A stretch of 33,928 nucleotides of DNA from an uncultured Pelagibacteraceae bacterium (lineage in GTDB: Bacteria; Pseudomonadota; Alphaproteobacteria; Pelagibacterales; Pelagibacteraceae), in the NCBI GenBank assembly GCA_902583455.1, contig CACHVY010000004.1, positions 1 through 33,928 on the forward strand. The letters are read 5' to 3'. Of this stretch, positions 9,471 through 21,478 are shown piece after piece. Made by a program: the position numbers and the translations under genes. The notes beneath the pieces are model-generated. The model was given only the letters and a program-made list of their open reading frames with translations. It did not search any database and was not told the origin of the DNA. Every line of letters starts with the position of its first letter. Position 1 is the stretch's first letter.

Positions 9471-9778
9471 TAAATTTTAATCTCCACATCCACACCTGAG
9501 GCTAGATCTAATTTCATTAATGCTTCTACTGTTTGAGGTGTTGGTTCAATAATATCTATCAATCTTTTATGGGTTCTGGTTTCAAATTGTTCTCTACTTT
9601 TTTTGTCGATATGAGGTGATCTTAGAACAGTATATCTTTCAATTTTAGTTGGTAAAGGTATTGGACCTTTAATGTTAGCGCCAGTTCTTTTAACTGTATT
9701 AACAATTTCTTCAGTTGATTGATCTAAGACTTTGTTATCGTAGGCTCTTAACTTTATTCTTATATTTTGTTTTTCCAT
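9470..9778 (-). CDS. rpsJ: 30S ribosomal protein S10 (transcription factor NusE)
   Basis: S10 is part of the 30S head and, as NusE, joins NusB in antitermination complexes and contacts NusG. The 102 residues (E. coli 103) show [60 protein letters not shown] and [18 protein letters not shown]. It normally follows tuf in alphaproteobacterial str operons; here it follows fusA directly after 3 nt. Confidence 0.98.
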   Translation of the reverse strand: MEKQNIRIKLRAYDNKVLDQSTEEIVNTVKRTGANIKGPIPLPTKIERYTVLRSPHIDKKSREQFETRTHKRLIDIIEPTPQTVEALMKLDLASGVDVEIKI

Positions 9779-9781
9779 TTT

Positions 9782-11860
9782 TTAAGATCCTGTTTTTTTG
9801 GTTACTTCATCTTGAACATTTTGAGGAACTTTATCATAATGATCAAAAAACATTGAATATTGTGCTCTACCCTGAGACATAGATCTTAAAGCATTAATGT
9901 AACCAAACATGTTTGCTAAAGGTACCATTGCAGTTATAACTGTTGCATTTCCTCTTTGTTCTTGAGTATTAATTTGTCCCCTTCTACTATTTAAATCTCC
10001 GATAACGTCTCCCATATAATCTTCTGGCGTCACAACTTCAACTCTCATAACGGGTTCTAATAATTTTAATGTTGCTCTATGACATGCTTCTTTAAAACAT
10101 TGTCTTGATGCTAATTCAAAAGCCAAAACACTAGAGTCAACATCGTGATGTAATCCATCTAAAATAGTAACTTTATAATCTATAATAGGAAACCCAGCTA
10201 AAATTCCTGAGTCAGAGACACTTTCAATACCTTTTTCAACACCAGGAATAAATTCCTTAGGTATTGCACCACCTTTTATCTTGCTTTCCACTTCTCTCCC
10301 TTTTCCTGGTTCTAAAGGTTCAACTGATAACTTAACTCTGGCAAACTGACCAGCTCCTCCACTTTGTTTTTTATGAGTGTAATCAAATTCTGAATTTTTT
10401 AAAATTGTTTCTCTATATGCGACTTGAGGTGCACCAATATTTGCTTCAACTTTGAATTCTCTTTTCATTCTATCCACAATAATGTCTAAATGAAGTTCAC
10501 CCATACCCTTGATTATTGTTTGGCCAGACTCCTCATCTGATGTGACTCTAAATGAAGGGTCTTCTTTTGCTAATCTACCTAAAGCCTCACCCATTTTCTC
10601 TTGATCGCCTTTAGTTTTAGGTTCTACGGCGATCTCGATTACAGGATCTGGAAATTCCATTGGCTCAAGTAGTACTGGTTTGTCCTCATTTGAAAGAGTA
10701 TGTCCAGTAATTGTGTACTTTAATCCAGCTAAAGCAACTATATCTCCCGCATTAGCCTCTTTTATATCTTCTCTTGAATTAGCATGCATTAATAACATTC
10801 TGCCAACTCTTTCCTCTTTATCTTTTGAAGTATTATAAATTCCAGTACCGGATTTAACAGTACCCGAATAAATTCTAATAAAAGTAAGTGACCCAACAAA
10901 TGGATCATTGGCAACTTTAAATGCTAATGCAGAAAAAGGAGCATTGTCCTCAAATTTCATTTCAATTGTTTCGTCAGAATTTGGTTTTGTTCCATTAATT
11001 GATCCTATGTCTACTGGGCTTGGTAAATAATCTACTACAGCATCTAACAAAGGTTGCACACCCTTATTTTTAAAAGCTGATCCAGTTAGAACAGGCACAA
11101 AGTTAAAGCTCAGACATCCTTTTCTAATACATTTTTTTAAATCATCATTTTTTATCTCTTCTCCATTTAGATAACTTTCCATAAGTTTTTCATCTTGTTC
11201 AACAGCTGTTTCGACAAGTTCTTGTCTATACTTTTCTGTAATTTCTTTTAAATCTGTAGGAATGTCTTTTTCCTCCCATGCAGCGCCCAAATCCTCATTT
11301 TTCCATACAATTGCTTTCATCTTTACTAGGTCAACAACTCCTTGTAGTGAAGCTTCAATTCCAATAGGTATTTGCATAACTAAGGGTTTTGCCCCTAATC
11401 TGTCTTTGATCATGTCAACACATCTAAAGAAATCTGCTCCTGTCCTGTCAAGTTTATTTACAAAACATATCCTTGGAACTTTATATTTATCTGCTTGTCT
11501 CCATACTGTTTCAGATTGAGGTTCAACGCCTGCAACTCCATCAAAAACTGCAACGGCGCCATCTAACACTTTAAGAGATCTCTCAACTTCAATAGTAAAA
11601 TCTACATGACCAGGTGTGTCGATGATGTTAATTCTATGATCTTTCCAAAAACAAGTAGTAGCAGCAGAAGTAATTGTTATTCCTCTTTCTTGCTCTTGTT
11701 CCATCCAATCCATAGTTGCAGCACCATCATGGACCTCACCAATTTTATGACTTTTTCCTGTATAGTATAAAATTCTTTCAGTAGTCGTTGTTTTGCCAGC
11801 ATCGATATGCGCCATGATACCAATGTTTCTATATTTGTCTAATTTATGTGTTCTTGCCAT
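9782..11860 (-). CDS. fusA: Translation elongation factor G
   Basis: EF-G is the GTPase that drives tRNA-mRNA translocation and ribosome recycling. The 692 residues (E. coli 704) include the P-loop AHIDAGKT at residues 17-24, DTPGHVDF from 81, and NKLD at 135-138. They are followed by domain II, the domain III-V segments and a C-terminal [20 protein letters not shown]. Full length, no disruption. It lies between rpsG (6-nt gap) and rpsJ (3-nt gap), with no tuf gene after it. Confidence 0.98.
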   Translation of the reverse strand: MARTHKLDKYRNIGIMAHIDAGKTTTTERILYYTGKSHKIGEVHDGAATMDWMEQEQERGITITSAATTCFWKDHRINIIDTPGHVDFTIEVERSLKVLDGAVAVFDGVAGVEPQSETVWRQADKYKVPRICFVNKLDRTGADFFRCVDMIKDRLGAKPLVMQIPIGIEASLQGVVDLVKMKAIVWKNEDLGAAWEEKDIPTDLKEITEKYRQELVETAVEQDEKLMESYLNGEEIKNDDLKKCIRKGCLSFNFVPVLTGSAFKNKGVQPLLDAVVDYLPSPVDIGSINGTKPNSDETIEMKFEDNAPFSALAFKVANDPFVGSLTFIRIYSGTVKSGTGIYNTSKDKEERVGRMLLMHANSREDIKEANAGDIVALAGLKYTITGHTLSNEDKPVLLEPMEFPDPVIEIAVEPKTKGDQEKMGEALGRLAKEDPSFRVTSDEESGQTIIKGMGELHLDIIVDRMKREFKVEANIGAPQVAYRETILKNSEFDYTHKKQSGGAGQFARVKLSVEPLEPGKGREVESKIKGGAIPKEFIPGVEKGIESVSDSGILAGFPIIDYKVTILDGLHHDVDSSVLAFELASRQCFKEACHRATLKLLEPVMRVEVVTPEDYMGDVIGDLNSRRGQINTQEQRGNATVITAMVPLANMFGYINALRSMSQGRAQYSMFFDHYDKVPQNVQDEVTKKTGS

Positions 11861-11866
11861 TTAATA

Positions 11867-12337
11867 TTACCATCTAAAATGTGCGAAGGCTTTGTTAGAC
11901 TCTGCCATTTTGTGTGTATCCTCTTTTTTTTTAATTGCTGAACCTCTATTTTGATAAGCGTCATATATTTCGTTAAATATTTTATCTGACATCTTTTTAT
12001 CTTTTCTTTTTCTTGATGCATCTATTAACCACCTAATTGCTAAAGCTTGTGATCTTTTAGACTTAACTTCAACCGGTACTTGATATGTAGCACCACCTAC
12101 TCGTCTTGATCTAACTTCAACAGTTGGTTTAATATTTGTAATTGCCTGATTGAATATTGTTATAGGTTCGTCTTTAGATTTAGATTTAATCTTTTCGATT
12201 GCATCATATACAATTTTTTCTGCGATAGTTTTTTTTCCATCGTACATTAAAGAATTTATTAATTTAGGAATAATTGGAGACTTGTATTTAGCATCTAAAG
12301 AAATATTTTTTTTTGAAGCACTTTTTTTACGAGACAT
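11867..12337 (-). CDS. rpsG: 30S ribosomal protein S7
   Basis: S7 is the primary assembly protein of the 30S head, near the E site. The 156 residues are the common bacterial length. Family segments are MYDGKKTIAEKIVYDAIEKI, VEVRSRRVGGATYQVPVEV, ALAIRWLIDASRKRK and a C-terminal KKEDTHKMAESNKAFAHFRW. In E. coli S7 represses the str operon by binding between rpsL and rpsG; here that gap is only 1 nt, so such a site would have to lie in coding sequence. Confidence 0.98.
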   Translation of the reverse strand: MSRKKSASKKNISLDAKYKSPIIPKLINSLMYDGKKTIAEKIVYDAIEKIKSKSKDEPITIFNQAITNIKPTVEVRSRRVGGATYQVPVEVKSKRSQALAIRWLIDASRKRKDKKMSDKIFNEIYDAYQNRGSAIKKKEDTHKMAESNKAFAHFRW

Positions 12338-12338
12338 A

Positions 12339-12710
12339 TTATTTACCTTTTTTTGCCCCGTATTTAGATCTTTGTTGTTTTCTAGCAGTTACACCTTGTG
12401 TATCTAAATTACCTCTCAAGATGTGATATCTTACACCTGGTAGATCTTTAACTCTACCACCTCTAATAAGAACTACAGAATGTTCTTGTAGGTTATGACC
12501 TTCTCCTGGTATATAAGAAGTTACCTCATGTCCATTAGACAACCTTACTCTTGCAACTTTTCTGAGTGCAGAATTTGGTTTCTTAGGTGTGGTAGTATAA
12601 ACTTTTAAACAAACTCCTCTTTTCTGTGGTGATTTTTCAAGTGCAGGAACTCTGTCCCTAGCCTTAGGTCTAGTTCTTTTTTTTTTCAACAATTGGTTAA
12701 TTGTAGGCAT
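12339..12710 (-). CDS. rpsL: 30S ribosomal protein S12
   Basis: S12 sits at the decoding centre and controls accuracy. The 123 residues (E. coli 124) carry [20 protein letters not shown], with the Lys whose change gives streptomycin resistance, and [17 protein letters not shown], where the second resistance site (VKDLPG) is also wild type. A streptomycin-sensitive ribosome is inferred from these positions only. It is the first gene after the 153-nt gap behind rpoC and so probably heads the str-S10-spc transcript. Confidence 0.98.
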   Translation of the reverse strand: MPTINQLLKKKRTRPKARDRVPALEKSPQKRGVCLKVYTTTPKKPNSALRKVARVRLSNGHEVTSYIPGEGHNLQEHSVVLIRGGRVKDLPGVRYHILRGNLDTQGVTARKQQRSKYGAKKGK

Positions 12711-12863
12711 AATATATTATTGATTAAGGAAGAAATTAAAGTAGTCTAATGTCTGTGGTCGCGTTTAGCACCTAAATAGCACTACTATCCAACCAAAATC
12801 TTAGGAAAAATACTATAGTTTTTAAATTTGTCAAATTAAAACAATGAAAATGATGCTCTATTA
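12711..12863. other. 153-nt gap between rpoC and rpsL
   Basis: This is the longest non-coding gap in the 25-kb ribosomal block. It holds a candidate promoter reading into rpsL, then about 90 nt of leader. The leader includes a short perfect inverted repeat TTTAG-CAC-CTAAA (12764-12776) and outer arms GTAGT/ACTAC. No strong hairpin with a T-run that would mark an intrinsic terminator for the rpoC transcript was seen, so read-through from the rpoBC operon is possible. Confidence 0.7.
12807..12834 (-). promoter_or_regulatory. Candidate sigma-70-type promoter for rpsL (str-S10-spc)
   Basis: On the minus strand a perfect TTGACA (12829-12834) is followed after 16 nt by TATTTT (12807-12812). It is the only consensus -35 hexamer noticed in this gap, about 95 nt upstream of the rpsL start, in the right orientation. 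The -10 is weak, and AT-rich DNA gives such matches by chance, so this is a prediction from sequence only. Confidence 0.5.
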
Positions 12864-15800
12864 TTATGGATTTGCGGGGGTTTCAGCCTGTTCGACATTT
12901 TCTTGCTCAGATAAAAATTTTTGATCGTCTTCTAGCGCTTTTTTATTCCATTTATTTTTAATTGAGCCTGTTCCAGCTGGAACTAACCTTCCTACAATTA
13001 CGTTTTCTTTTAATCCAGCTAATGTGTCAATTTTTCCTTTAATTGCAGCATCTGTAAGAACTCTGGTTGTTTCTTGGAAAGAGGCAGCTGATATAAATGA
13101 TTCTGTTTGTAATGATGCTTTTGTAATTCCCATTAATACCCTTTCTCCAACAGCTGGTTTTTTTCCATTTTTAACTAATTCCTCATTCACATTTTCAAGC
13201 TTAAACCTATCTATTATTTCACCTGGCAGATAATCTGAATCTCCAGAGTTTTTAATTTCAACTTTTTTAAGCATTTGTCTTAAAATTGTTTCTATGTGTT
13301 TATCATTAATTATAACACCTTGTAGTCTATAAACTTCTTGAACTTGATTTACAAAATACTCCGTTAGTTCTTTTATGCCAAGAATTCTTAATATATCATG
13401 TGGTAATGGTTGACCATCTAGTAGATATTCTCCTTTTTTAATCTCTTCACCAGGATTAAAATTGATGTGTTTTCCTTTTGGTATTAGATAATTTGATGTT
13501 TCACCAGTTTCAGAAACAATTGAAACTTTTTGTTTTCCTCTCACTTCTTTTCCAAACATAACCTTACCATCGTTTTCAGCTATGATAGCACTATCTTTGG
13601 CTTTCCTTGCTTCAAATAATTCAGCTACACGTGGTAATCCCCCGGTAATATCTTTCGTCTTTGAGGTTTCCTTTGGTAGACGTGCAATTACATCACCGGC
13701 ACTAATTTTTTGTCCATCTTTTACTGATAAGATAGAGTCAGGAACTAAATAATATCTAGCTTCATTATCGTCTGCTTTTTTAACAACATTACCTTTTTCA
13801 TCTCTGAGAGTAATTCTTGGTTTAAGCTCAGTGTTTTTAGATTGTGATCTCCAATCAATAACTGATTTGGATGATATTCCTGTTGTGTCATCTTGAGTTT
13901 CAGAAAGAGAAACTCCATCAATTAAATCTACGAAATTAACTATACCACTTTTTTCAGCTATGACTGGTGTTGTGTAGGGATCCCACTCACAAACTTTTGA
14001 ATTTTTTTTAACTTTATCGCCATTTTTAAAGAAAAGTTTTGATCCATAAGGAACTTTATATATCGCAATTTGCATTCCTTTTTCATCCTCTAAAGAAATT
14101 TGTGTATTTCTTCCCATTACTATCTGATTTTTTTTAGAATCCTCTAATAAGTTTGTATTAATTATTTTTAAAACACCATCGTTTTTAATAACAATTTGAG
14201 AGTCTTGTTTAATTTGAGCAGTACCACCAACGTGAAAAGTTCTCATTGTTAATTGTGTGCCTGGTTCACCAATTGATTGTGCTGAAATCATTCCTATAGC
14301 TTCACCTACGTTAACCATTTGACCTCTTGAAAGATCTCTTCCATAACTCATCGCACAAACACCTTCTTTAGAACCACAAGTTATAACTGAGTATACATTT
14401 ATAGCTTTAACTCCAGCTGCATCAATTTTTTCACAACCAGCTTCATCTATCATTTCACCCTTTTTAATTATAACTTCACCAGATATTGGGTTTTTGACAT
14501 TATCAGCAACCACTCTACCAAGTGCTCTTTCTGATAAACTGACTATAATATTTCCACCTTCAATTATTTCAGATAAAGTAATGCTTCCCTTGTTTTTACA
14601 ATCGCAATCTTTTTTTGTAATTGTTAAATCTTGGGCAACATCACACAATCTTCTAGTTAAATATCCTGAATTAGCTGTTTTTAGTGCGGTATCTGCAAGA
14701 CCTTTTCTAGCACCGTGAGTAGAATTGAAATATTCAAGAGCAGTTAGGCCTTCTTTAAAGTTAGATGTAATCGGTGACTCAATAATTTCACCAGATGGTT
14801 TTGCTATTAAACCTCTCATCCCTGCTAGTTGTTTCATTTGTGCGGCAGAACCTCTTGCACCAGAATCCGCCATCATAAATATTGAGTTTATATTAAGTCC
14901 TTCATTAGTTTTTTCCGTAGCTGATATACCTTTCATCATTTCGGACGCGACTTTGTCTGTACATTTTGACCAAGCATCGACAACTTTATTATATTTTTCA
15001 CCTCTTGTAATTAAACCTTCTGAATATTGATTTTCATAGTCTTTAATCAATTTTTTTGTTTCTTCTATTAATGTTTCTTTACTATTCGGAATAATCAAAT
15101 CATCTTTACCAAAAGATATTCCTGCTTTGAAAGCGTGCTTAAATCCTAAATCTTTAAGTTTATCACAAAATATGACTGTGTTTTTTTGACCAGTAAATCT
15201 GAAAACTATATCTATTATTTCTGAAACAACTTTTTTAGGAAGTATTCTATCGATGAGGCTGAAAGTTATATCTTTATCTTTAGGTAATAAATTGGCTAAT
15301 AAAAACCTTCCAGCTGTGCTTGTGTGTTTTTCAAATTTTACTTTTCCGTTTTGGTCGACAGTTTCAAATCTAGATATTATCCTTGAATGAATTTTTATAC
15401 TGCCAGACTCTAAAGCTTGTTCAATTTCAGAATTATTTACAAAATAACCTTCGATGTTTTTTTCTTGGTATGGAGGCAAAGACAAATAATAAATTCCTAA
15501 TATCATATCTTGACTAGGTACAATTATAGGTTTTCCGTTAGACGGGCTTAAAATATTATTTGTCGACATCATTAATACTCTTGCTTCAAGTTGTGCCTCT
15601 AAACTCAAAGGTATGTGTACAGCCATCTGATCACCATCAAAGTCCGCATTAAATGCAGCACATGTTAATGGATGTAATTCGATTGCATCTCCCTCTATTA
15701 ATTTAGGTTCAAAAGCTTGAACACCAAGTCTGTGTAATGTTGGTGCTCTATTTAGTATAACTGGGTGTTCTCTCACGATGAGCTCTAATGCATCCCAGAC

Positions 15801-17033
15801 AGCATTAGTTTCTCTCTCAACTAATTTTTTAGCTTGTTTAATTGTTGAAGCCAAACCCAATTTATTTAATCTTGCATATAAAAATGGTTTAAATAATTCT
15901 AATGCCATTTTTTTTGGCAAACCACATTCATGTAACTTTAAATCAGGACCAACTACAATTACTGACCTACCAGAATAATCGACTCTTTTACCAAGTAAGT
16001 TTTGTCTAAATCTCCCTTGCTTACCTTTTAACATTTCTGCTAAAGATTTTAATGGTCTTTTACCCGTTCCAGTTATTACTCTGCCTCTTCTTCCATTATC
16101 AAAAAGAGCATCTACGGACTCTTGTAACATTCTTTTTTCATTTCTAACTATTATGTCTGGAGCTTTTAGATCCATTAATCTTTTTAAACGATTGTTTCTA
16201 TTTATAACTCTTCTATAAAGATCATTTAAATCAGATGTGGCAAATCTTCCTCCATCCAGTGGAACCAATGGCCTCAACTCTGGTGGAATAACCGGAATTA
16301 CTGTTAATATCATCCACTCTGGTTTATTTCCAGTTTTAATAAATGAATCGACAAGTTTGAGACGTTTTATTGATCTTTCTTCAGAAACTTTTGATTTTGT
16401 TTCATTTATAGTTTTTACTAATAATTCTTTTTCTTTTTGAAGATCAATAGACTTTAAAATTTCTAGAATTGCTTCTGCGCCAATACCAGCTGTAAATGCT
16501 TCCTCGCCAAATTCATCTTGGTATTTGATTAATTCTTCTTCAGATAATAACTGGTTTTTTTTAAGACCTGTTAAACCTGGCTCAATAACTATAAAATTTT
16601 CGAAATATAAAACTCTTTCAACTTCTTTCAACTTCATGTCTATAGCTAGAGATATTCTGCTAGGTAATGACTTTAAGAACCATATGTGAGCAACTGGTGT
16701 TGCGAGATTAATGTGACCCATTCTTTCTCTTCTCACATTAGACTTTGTTACTTCAACTCCACATTTTTCACAAATTATACCTCTAAATTTCATTCTTTTA
16801 TATTTTCCACAAAGACACTCATAATCTTTAATTGGTCCAAAAATTCTAGCACAAAACAGTCCGTCTTTCTCAGGTCTGAATGTTCTATAATTTATAGTCT
16901 CTGGTTTCTTAATTTCTCCATAAGTCCAAGATTTAATCTTTTCAGGGCTTGCAAGAGAAATTTTAATACTATTAAAATTCTGTGCGTCAGAAATTTCACT
17001 AGTTTTAAAAATGCTGCTTAAATCTTTTTTCAT
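12864..17033 (-). CDS. rpoC: RNA polymerase subunit beta-prime
   Basis: RpoC carries the catalytic Mg site of RNA polymerase. The 1389 residues (E. coli 1407) include the N-terminal zinc-binding site with Cys 73, 75, 88 and 91, and the catalytic NADFDGDQM at 462-470. The trigger-loop region contains [20 protein letters not shown] after residue 910. In the second zinc site the ligands align as Cys 810 or 812, Cys 886, Cys 893 and then Ser 896 (codon AGT, 14346-14348), where E. coli has the final Cys (CAHCYGRDL). The gene starts 2 nt after a small cytochrome c gene rather than directly after rpoB. The C-terminus is Glu/Gln-rich. Confidence 0.98.
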   Translation of the reverse strand: MKKDLSSIFKTSEISDAQNFNSIKISLASPEKIKSWTYGEIKKPETINYRTFRPEKDGLFCARIFGPIKDYECLCGKYKRMKFRGIICEKCGVEVTKSNVRRERMGHINLATPVAHIWFLKSLPSRISLAIDMKLKEVERVLYFENFIVIEPGLTGLKKNQLLSEEELIKYQDEFGEEAFTAGIGAEAILEILKSIDLQKEKELLVKTINETKSKVSEERSIKRLKLVDSFIKTGNKPEWMILTVIPVIPPELRPLVPLDGGRFATSDLNDLYRRVINRNNRLKRLMDLKAPDIIVRNEKRMLQESVDALFDNGRRGRVITGTGKRPLKSLAEMLKGKQGRFRQNLLGKRVDYSGRSVIVVGPDLKLHECGLPKKMALELFKPFLYARLNKLGLASTIKQAKKLVERETNAVWDALELIVREHPVILNRAPTLHRLGVQAFEPKLIEGDAIELHPLTCAAFNADFDGDQMAVHIPLSLEAQLEARVLMMSTNNILSPSNGKPIIVPSQDMILGIYYLSLPPYQEKNIEGYFVNNSEIEQALESGSIKIHSRIISRFETVDQNGKVKFEKHTSTAGRFLLANLLPKDKDITFSLIDRILPKKVVSEIIDIVFRFTGQKNTVIFCDKLKDLGFKHAFKAGISFGKDDLIIPNSKETLIEETKKLIKDYENQYSEGLITRGEKYNKVVDAWSKCTDKVASEMMKGISATEKTNEGLNINSIFMMADSGARGSAAQMKQLAGMRGLIAKPSGEIIESPITSNFKEGLTALEYFNSTHGARKGLADTALKTANSGYLTRRLCDVAQDLTITKKDCDCKNKGSITLSEIIEGGNIIVSLSERALGRVVADNVKNPISGEVIIKKGEMIDEAGCEKIDAAGVKAINVYSVITCGSKEGVCAMSYGRDLSRGQMVNVGEAIGMISAQSIGEPGTQLTMRTFHVGGTAQIKQDSQIVIKNDGVLKIINTNLLEDSKKNQIVMGRNTQISLEDEKGMQIAIYKVPYGSKLFFKNGDKVKKNSKVCEWDPYTTPVIAEKSGIVNFVDLIDGVSLSETQDDTTGISSKSVIDWRSQSKNTELKPRITLRDEKGNVVKKADDNEARYYLVPDSILSVKDGQKISAGDVIARLPKETSKTKDITGGLPRVAELFEARKAKDSAIIAENDGKVMFGKEVRGKQKVSIVSETGETSNYLIPKGKHINFNPGEEIKKGEYLLDGQPLPHDILRILGIKELTEYFVNQVQEVYRLQGVIINDKHIETILRQMLKKVEIKNSGDSDYLPGEIIDRFKLENVNEELVKNGKKPAVGERVLMGITKASLQTESFISAASFQETTRVLTDAAIKGKIDTLAGLKENVIVGRLVPAGTGSIKNKWNKKALEDDQKFLSEQENVEQAETPANP

Positions 17034-17035
17034 AA

Positions 17036-17344
17036 TTATTGTACAAATGAGCTAAGTTTATTTTTCCAATTTTTTCCTTCTTCTGAAACAAATATAGCGA
17101 CAGCTTCTATTTCTTTAATATTCAATTTATCTTTATAAGCAGGCATAACACCATAACCATTTGTTACTATATTTATAACGTGCTCTTTAGAAAGTTGATT
17201 ATTTCCACCATCAGCGGCATTTAATATATGGCAATTCACGCAAGCCTCTTTATTATAGAATATATCTTTACCAATATTTATTAAATCTTCTGCGTAAGAT
17301 GCAGATGTGAAAAAAATAAATAAAAAAAATGTTAAATTTTTCAT
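17036..17344 (-). CDS. Small periplasmic mono-haem cytochrome c, inside the rpoBC operon
   Basis: The 102-residue product starts with a signal peptide ([18 protein letters not shown], cleavage likely after Ala18). The haem-binding motif is C35-V-N-C38-H39, and the likely axial Met is M67 in [12 protein letters not shown], the usual arrangement of small class I cytochromes c (c5/c555 or cbb3 subunit-like). It is predicted to be a soluble electron carrier in the periplasm; the partner is unknown. The position is odd: it lies between rpoB and rpoC with 2-nt gaps on both sides, so it must be co-transcribed and probably translationally coupled with the polymerase subunits. The gene is intact and AT-rich like its neighbours. 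Confidence 0.93.
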   Translation of the reverse strand: MKNLTFFLFIFFTSASYAEDLINIGKDIFYNKEACVNCHILNAADGGNNQLSKEHVINIVTNGYGVMPAYKDKLNIKEIEAVAIFVSEEGKNWKNKLSSFVQ

Positions 17345-17346
17345 AA

Positions 17347-20300
17347 TTAATTAAGCTCTACGTTCAATGCAAGGGATTTAATTTCTTTAACAAGTACATT
17401 AAATGACTCTGGTATTCCAGACTCAAAGTTCTCTTCACCCTTAACTATTGTCTCATATACTTTAACCCTACCAGCAACATCATCTGATTTCACAGTTAAT
17501 ATTTCTTGGAGAGTATACGAAGCTCCATAAGCCTCTAAAGCCCAAACTTCCATTTCACCAAATCTTTGGCCACCAAGTTGTGCTTTACCACCTAGTGGTT
17601 GTTGGGTAACTAAACTGTAAGGGCCTGTTGATCTTGCATGAATCTTGTCCTCAACCAAGTGATGAAGTTTAAGCATGTAAATAGTGCCAACTGTTACTGG
17701 TCTATCAAATTTCTCACCAGTTCTTCCATCCCAAAGTTCTGTTTGACCTGATTTTGGTAGTTTAGCTAAATCTAACATCTCTGTAACATCTTTTTCTTTT
17801 GCACCGTCAAATACTGGTGTAGAGATAGGAACACCATTCATTAAATTTTCACAAAGATCTGAAAATTCATTTTTGGATAATTTTTCTATAGAATTTCCAA
17901 TTATTTCTTGACCGTATACAGATTTTAAAAATTCCTTTATCTTAGATGTTAACTCTAATTTTTTCTGATTTTCGACAATTAAGGATTTTAATTTTTCACC
18001 TAATTCTGTACATGCCCAACCTAGATGTGTTTCTAAAATTTGTCCAACATTCATCCTACTTGGAACACCTAATGGATTTAATACTATGTCAACTGGTTTA
18101 CCATTTTGTCTATAAGGCATATCTTCAACTGGAACTATTTTACTTACGACGCCTTTGTTTCCATGTCTTCCAGACATTTTATCCCCTGGTCTTAATCTTC
18201 TCTTGATAGCAACAAATACTTTAACCATCTTCATTACGCTTGGTAAAAGATCGTCGCCTTGTCTAATTTTCAAAACTTTATCCTCAAATCTTTCTTTGAT
18301 ATCTAAGCTTGCATTATCATATTGTTCTTTAAGTTTATTAAGGATTTCATTTTTTTTTGTATCATTTAAATCAATTTTAAAAATATCAGTACTAGATAAT
18401 TCAGATATATTATCTTGATTAATCTCAACACCTTGATTTAAATTTTTAATTTTTTTAGACAATTTGTGACCACTCAGAATTTGTAGAGCTCTTTGTTTTA
18501 TACTTCTGTTTAAAATTTCTTCCTCTACTATTCTATCTTGTTGGACTAAGTCTATTTCTGCTCTTTCAATCGTTATTGATCTCTCATCTTTTTCAATTCC
18601 ATGTCTATTGAATACCCTAACATCGATTACAGTCCCACCGCTTCCGCTTGGCATTTTTAATGAAGTATCTGTTACATCAATAGCTTTTTCACCAAAAATT
18701 GACCTTAATAATTTTTCTTCAGGACCAGATGCTGTATCGCCCTTCGGTGTAACTTTACCAACTAATATATCACCAGGTTTAACTTCAGCACCGATATAAA
18801 CAATGCCTGACTCATCTAAATTTTTTAAAGCCTCTTCATTGACGTTAGGAATGTCCCTAGTTATATCTTCTTCTCCAAGTTTTGTATCCCTTGCCATTAC
18901 TTCATACTCTTCTATATGAACTGAGGTAAAAACATCGTCAGTTACACATCTCTCTGAAATCAATATTGAGTCTTCAAAATTGTAACCTTGCCAAGGCATA
19001 AATGCTACTGTTACATTTTTACCAAGTGCCAGTTCACCAATTTTAGTTGATGGACCATCGGCAATTATATCTCCACTCTTAACTTTGTCACCAACCCTGA
19101 CCAATGGTTTTTGATTAATACAAGTATTTTGATTTGATCTTTTAAATTTTTGTAAATTATAAATATCAACACCTGATTTTGAGTAATCTGTTTCACTAGT
19201 CGCTTTTATAACAATTCTTTTTCCATCAATTTTATCAACTATACCATCCCTTTTCGCAACAATAGTTACTCCCGAATCTAAAGCGACATCACTTTCAATT
19301 CCTGTGCCTACCAATGGAGACTCTGGTTTAAGCAGTGGTACTGCTTGTCTCATCATATTAGAGCCCATTAAAGCTCTATTTGCATCATCATTTTCTAAAA
19401 ATGGTATTAAAGATGCAGCTACTGAAACTAATTGTTTAGGGGAAACGTCAATATAATCTATGTTTTCAGGTTTAGATAAAATAAAATTTAAATTTTGTCT
19501 GCTAGAAACTAAGTCCTCGGTTAATTTCCCATTTTTATCTATTTTTGAATTAGCTTGAGCTATCGTATATTTTGTCTCTTCCATTGCCGACAAATATTCT
19601 ATTTTTTCTTGAACAACACCCTCGATTACTTTTCTATACGGTGATTCAATAAAACCGTATTTATTTATTTTCGAATATGTTGATAGGCTATTTATTAAAC
19701 CAATATTTGGGCCTTCGGGAGTTTCGATTGGACATATTCTACCATAGTGTGTGGGATGTACGTCTCTAACTTCAAAACCAGCCCTTTCACGTGTCAAACC
19801 TCCCGGTCCTAATGCTGAAACTCTCCTCTTGTGTGTTATTTCAGATAATGGATTTGTTTGATCCATAAATTGAGAAAGTTGAGAAGTAGCAAAAAAATCT
19901 TTTAAAGAAATTGTAAGAGGTTTAGCGTTTATCAAGTCTTGTGGCATAGATGACTCTACATCTAAAGTTGTCATTTTTTCTTTGATTGCTCTTTCCATTC
20001 TGTAGACGCCTATTCTGGCTTGATTTTCTACAAGCTCACCCACTGATCTAACTCTTCTGTTTCCTAAATGATCTATGTCATCTACTTCGTCCTTGCCATC
20101 TCTTAGATCCAACATCTTTTTTATTATTGAAATGATGTCATCATTTCTTAATATTGTAATTTTATCAGAACAATTAAGATTTAATCTGGAATTTAGCTTT
20201 ACCCTTCCAACATCTGACAAGTCATATCTATCAGAACTAAAAAATAAGTTATTAAAAATTTGAGAGGCTATATCGATAGTTGGAGGTTCTCCTGGTCTCA

Positions 20301-21432
20301 ATACTTTATAAATTTCATTTATTGCTTCATTTTTAGTCTCATTTTTATCATTAAAAATCGTTTGTAATAAATAAGGACCTTTATTTATAGAATTAGTGTA
20401 TGCAGTTTCAATAGTAGTGATGTTCTGTTCAACAACTTTATCTAATATGGTCTCATTTAACTCTGATCCTATTTTAAATATATCATCTCCTAATACAAAC
20501 TGTTTCATAAGATATTTTCCATATAAATATTGATTAGATACTAATATTTCTTTTAAGCCGTCTGAATGGAGTTTTTTTGCTTTTAAATAATTAATTTTTT
20601 CTCCTTTTTTAATAATTACCTTATTTGTTTTTGAATCAATTATTTCTTCAGAAAAATTTTTTGACTTATAGTTTTCTGGATTAAATTTAGTTTTCCACTT
20701 TTTAGATTTATTGTCAAAATTGTAAATTTCTTTATCATAAAATTCATTTCCCATATCAGATTTGTTAAATCCTAATGCTAGTAATAAGGTGGATACTAAA
20801 ATTTTCTTTTTCCTGTCTACTCTAAAATATAATAAGTCTTTTACATCAAATTCAAAATCAAGCCAGGAACCCCTGTTTGGTATAACTCTGCAATTAAATA
20901 ATAATTTACCACTGGCATGGGATTTTCCTTTGTCATGATCAAAAAATACACCTGGACTTCTGTGCATTTGATTGACAACAACCCTTTGAACTCCATTAGT
21001 TATAAAAGTCCCACTATGTGTCATCATTGGAACTTCACCCATATAAACTTCTTGCTCTTTAGCAGATAAAATATCTTTAGTATTGTTTTCTTGGTTTATT
21101 TCATAAACAACAAGTCTAAGATTACATTTAAGTGCTGATGAATAGGTCAGTCCTCTTTGGATGCATTCTTCTACATCAAATTTAGGTTTTTCTAATTTGT
21201 AACTTACATATTCAAGTGTGGCCTTATCATTTAAATCTTCAATTGGAAAAATACTTTTAAAAACTCTATCAAAACCTTTTACAAATTGTTGATCAATATC
21301 AGATTTGAATTCTGTAAGTTCTTTATAAGAATTTTTTTGAACCTCTATTAGATTTGGTATAGATAAACTTTCTTTTAATTTTCCAAAATTTTTTCTAATA
21401 TTTTTCTTTTTAGTAAAAGATAATTGCATCAA
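17347..21432 (-). CDS. rpoB: RNA polymerase subunit beta
   Basis: RpoB forms the other half of the RNA polymerase active-centre cleft. The 1361 residues (E. coli 1342) include the rifampicin region around residues 513-541 ([19 protein letters not shown], then [13 protein letters not shown]) with wild-type residues at the common resistance sites. This is followed by [16 protein letters not shown], and the C-terminal [20 protein letters not shown] clamp connector is present. The start at the first of two tandem Met codons is chosen; the second is equally possible. rplL lies 46 nt upstream with a weak inverted repeat between them; a cytochrome c gene follows after 2 nt. Confidence 0.98.
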   Translation of the reverse strand: MMQLSFTKKKNIRKNFGKLKESLSIPNLIEVQKNSYKELTEFKSDIDQQFVKGFDRVFKSIFPIEDLNDKATLEYVSYKLEKPKFDVEECIQRGLTYSSALKCNLRLVVYEINQENNTKDILSAKEQEVYMGEVPMMTHSGTFITNGVQRVVVNQMHRSPGVFFDHDKGKSHASGKLLFNCRVIPNRGSWLDFEFDVKDLLYFRVDRKKKILVSTLLLALGFNKSDMGNEFYDKEIYNFDNKSKKWKTKFNPENYKSKNFSEEIIDSKTNKVIIKKGEKINYLKAKKLHSDGLKEILVSNQYLYGKYLMKQFVLGDDIFKIGSELNETILDKVVEQNITTIETAYTNSINKGPYLLQTIFNDKNETKNEAINEIYKVLRPGEPPTIDIASQIFNNLFFSSDRYDLSDVGRVKLNSRLNLNCSDKITILRNDDIISIIKKMLDLRDGKDEVDDIDHLGNRRVRSVGELVENQARIGVYRMERAIKEKMTTLDVESSMPQDLINAKPLTISLKDFFATSQLSQFMDQTNPLSEITHKRRVSALGPGGLTRERAGFEVRDVHPTHYGRICPIETPEGPNIGLINSLSTYSKINKYGFIESPYRKVIEGVVQEKIEYLSAMEETKYTIAQANSKIDKNGKLTEDLVSSRQNLNFILSKPENIDYIDVSPKQLVSVAASLIPFLENDDANRALMGSNMMRQAVPLLKPESPLVGTGIESDVALDSGVTIVAKRDGIVDKIDGKRIVIKATSETDYSKSGVDIYNLQKFKRSNQNTCINQKPLVRVGDKVKSGDIIADGPSTKIGELALGKNVTVAFMPWQGYNFEDSILISERCVTDDVFTSVHIEEYEVMARDTKLGEEDITRDIPNVNEEALKNLDESGIVYIGAEVKPGDILVGKVTPKGDTASGPEEKLLRSIFGEKAIDVTDTSLKMPSGSGGTVIDVRVFNRHGIEKDERSITIERAEIDLVQQDRIVEEEILNRSIKQRALQILSGHKLSKKIKNLNQGVEINQDNISELSSTDIFKIDLNDTKKNEILNKLKEQYDNASLDIKERFEDKVLKIRQGDDLLPSVMKMVKVFVAIKRRLRPGDKMSGRHGNKGVVSKIVPVEDMPYRQNGKPVDIVLNPLGVPSRMNVGQILETHLGWACTELGEKLKSLIVENQKKLELTSKIKEFLKSVYGQEIIGNSIEKLSKNEFSDLCENLMNGVPISTPVFDGAKEKDVTEMLDLAKLPKSGQTELWDGRTGEKFDRPVTVGTIYMLKLHHLVEDKIHARSTGPYSLVTQQPLGGKAQLGGQRFGEMEVWALEAYGASYTLQEILTVKSDDVAGRVKVYETIVKGEENFESGIPESFNVLVKEIKSLALNVELN

Positions 21433-21439
21433 ATTGTAA

Positions 21440-21461
21440 CTGTTAATAATTAAACTAACAG
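21440..21461 (-). promoter_or_regulatory. Inverted repeat in the rplL-rpoB gap
   Basis: The 46-nt gap between rplL and rpoB holds a 6-bp perfect stem CTGTTA/TAACAG (21440-21445 and 21456-21461) with a 10-nt AT-rich loop; one extra GU pair and one AU pair could extend it. There is no T-run after it on the minus strand, so it is not a clear intrinsic terminator. In E. coli an attenuator lies between rplL and rpoB, and a comparable role is possible but unproven. Confidence 0.3.
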
Positions 21462-21478
21462 CCTATTTTAAATTTTAT

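Noticed and set aside
11839..12021. 60-residue minus-strand ORF across the rpsG-fusA junction
   Set aside because: It overlaps rpsG and the fusA start in another frame and has low-complexity content.
12711..12863. Small gene in the rpoC-rpsL gap
   Set aside because: No frame with a plausible ribosome site and start of useful length; the region reads as promoter and leader.
15778..15978. Plus-strand and other antisense ORFs within rpoC, rpoB and the ribosomal genes
   Set aside because: All lie opposite strongly supported conserved genes, lack family features and are shadows caused by base composition.
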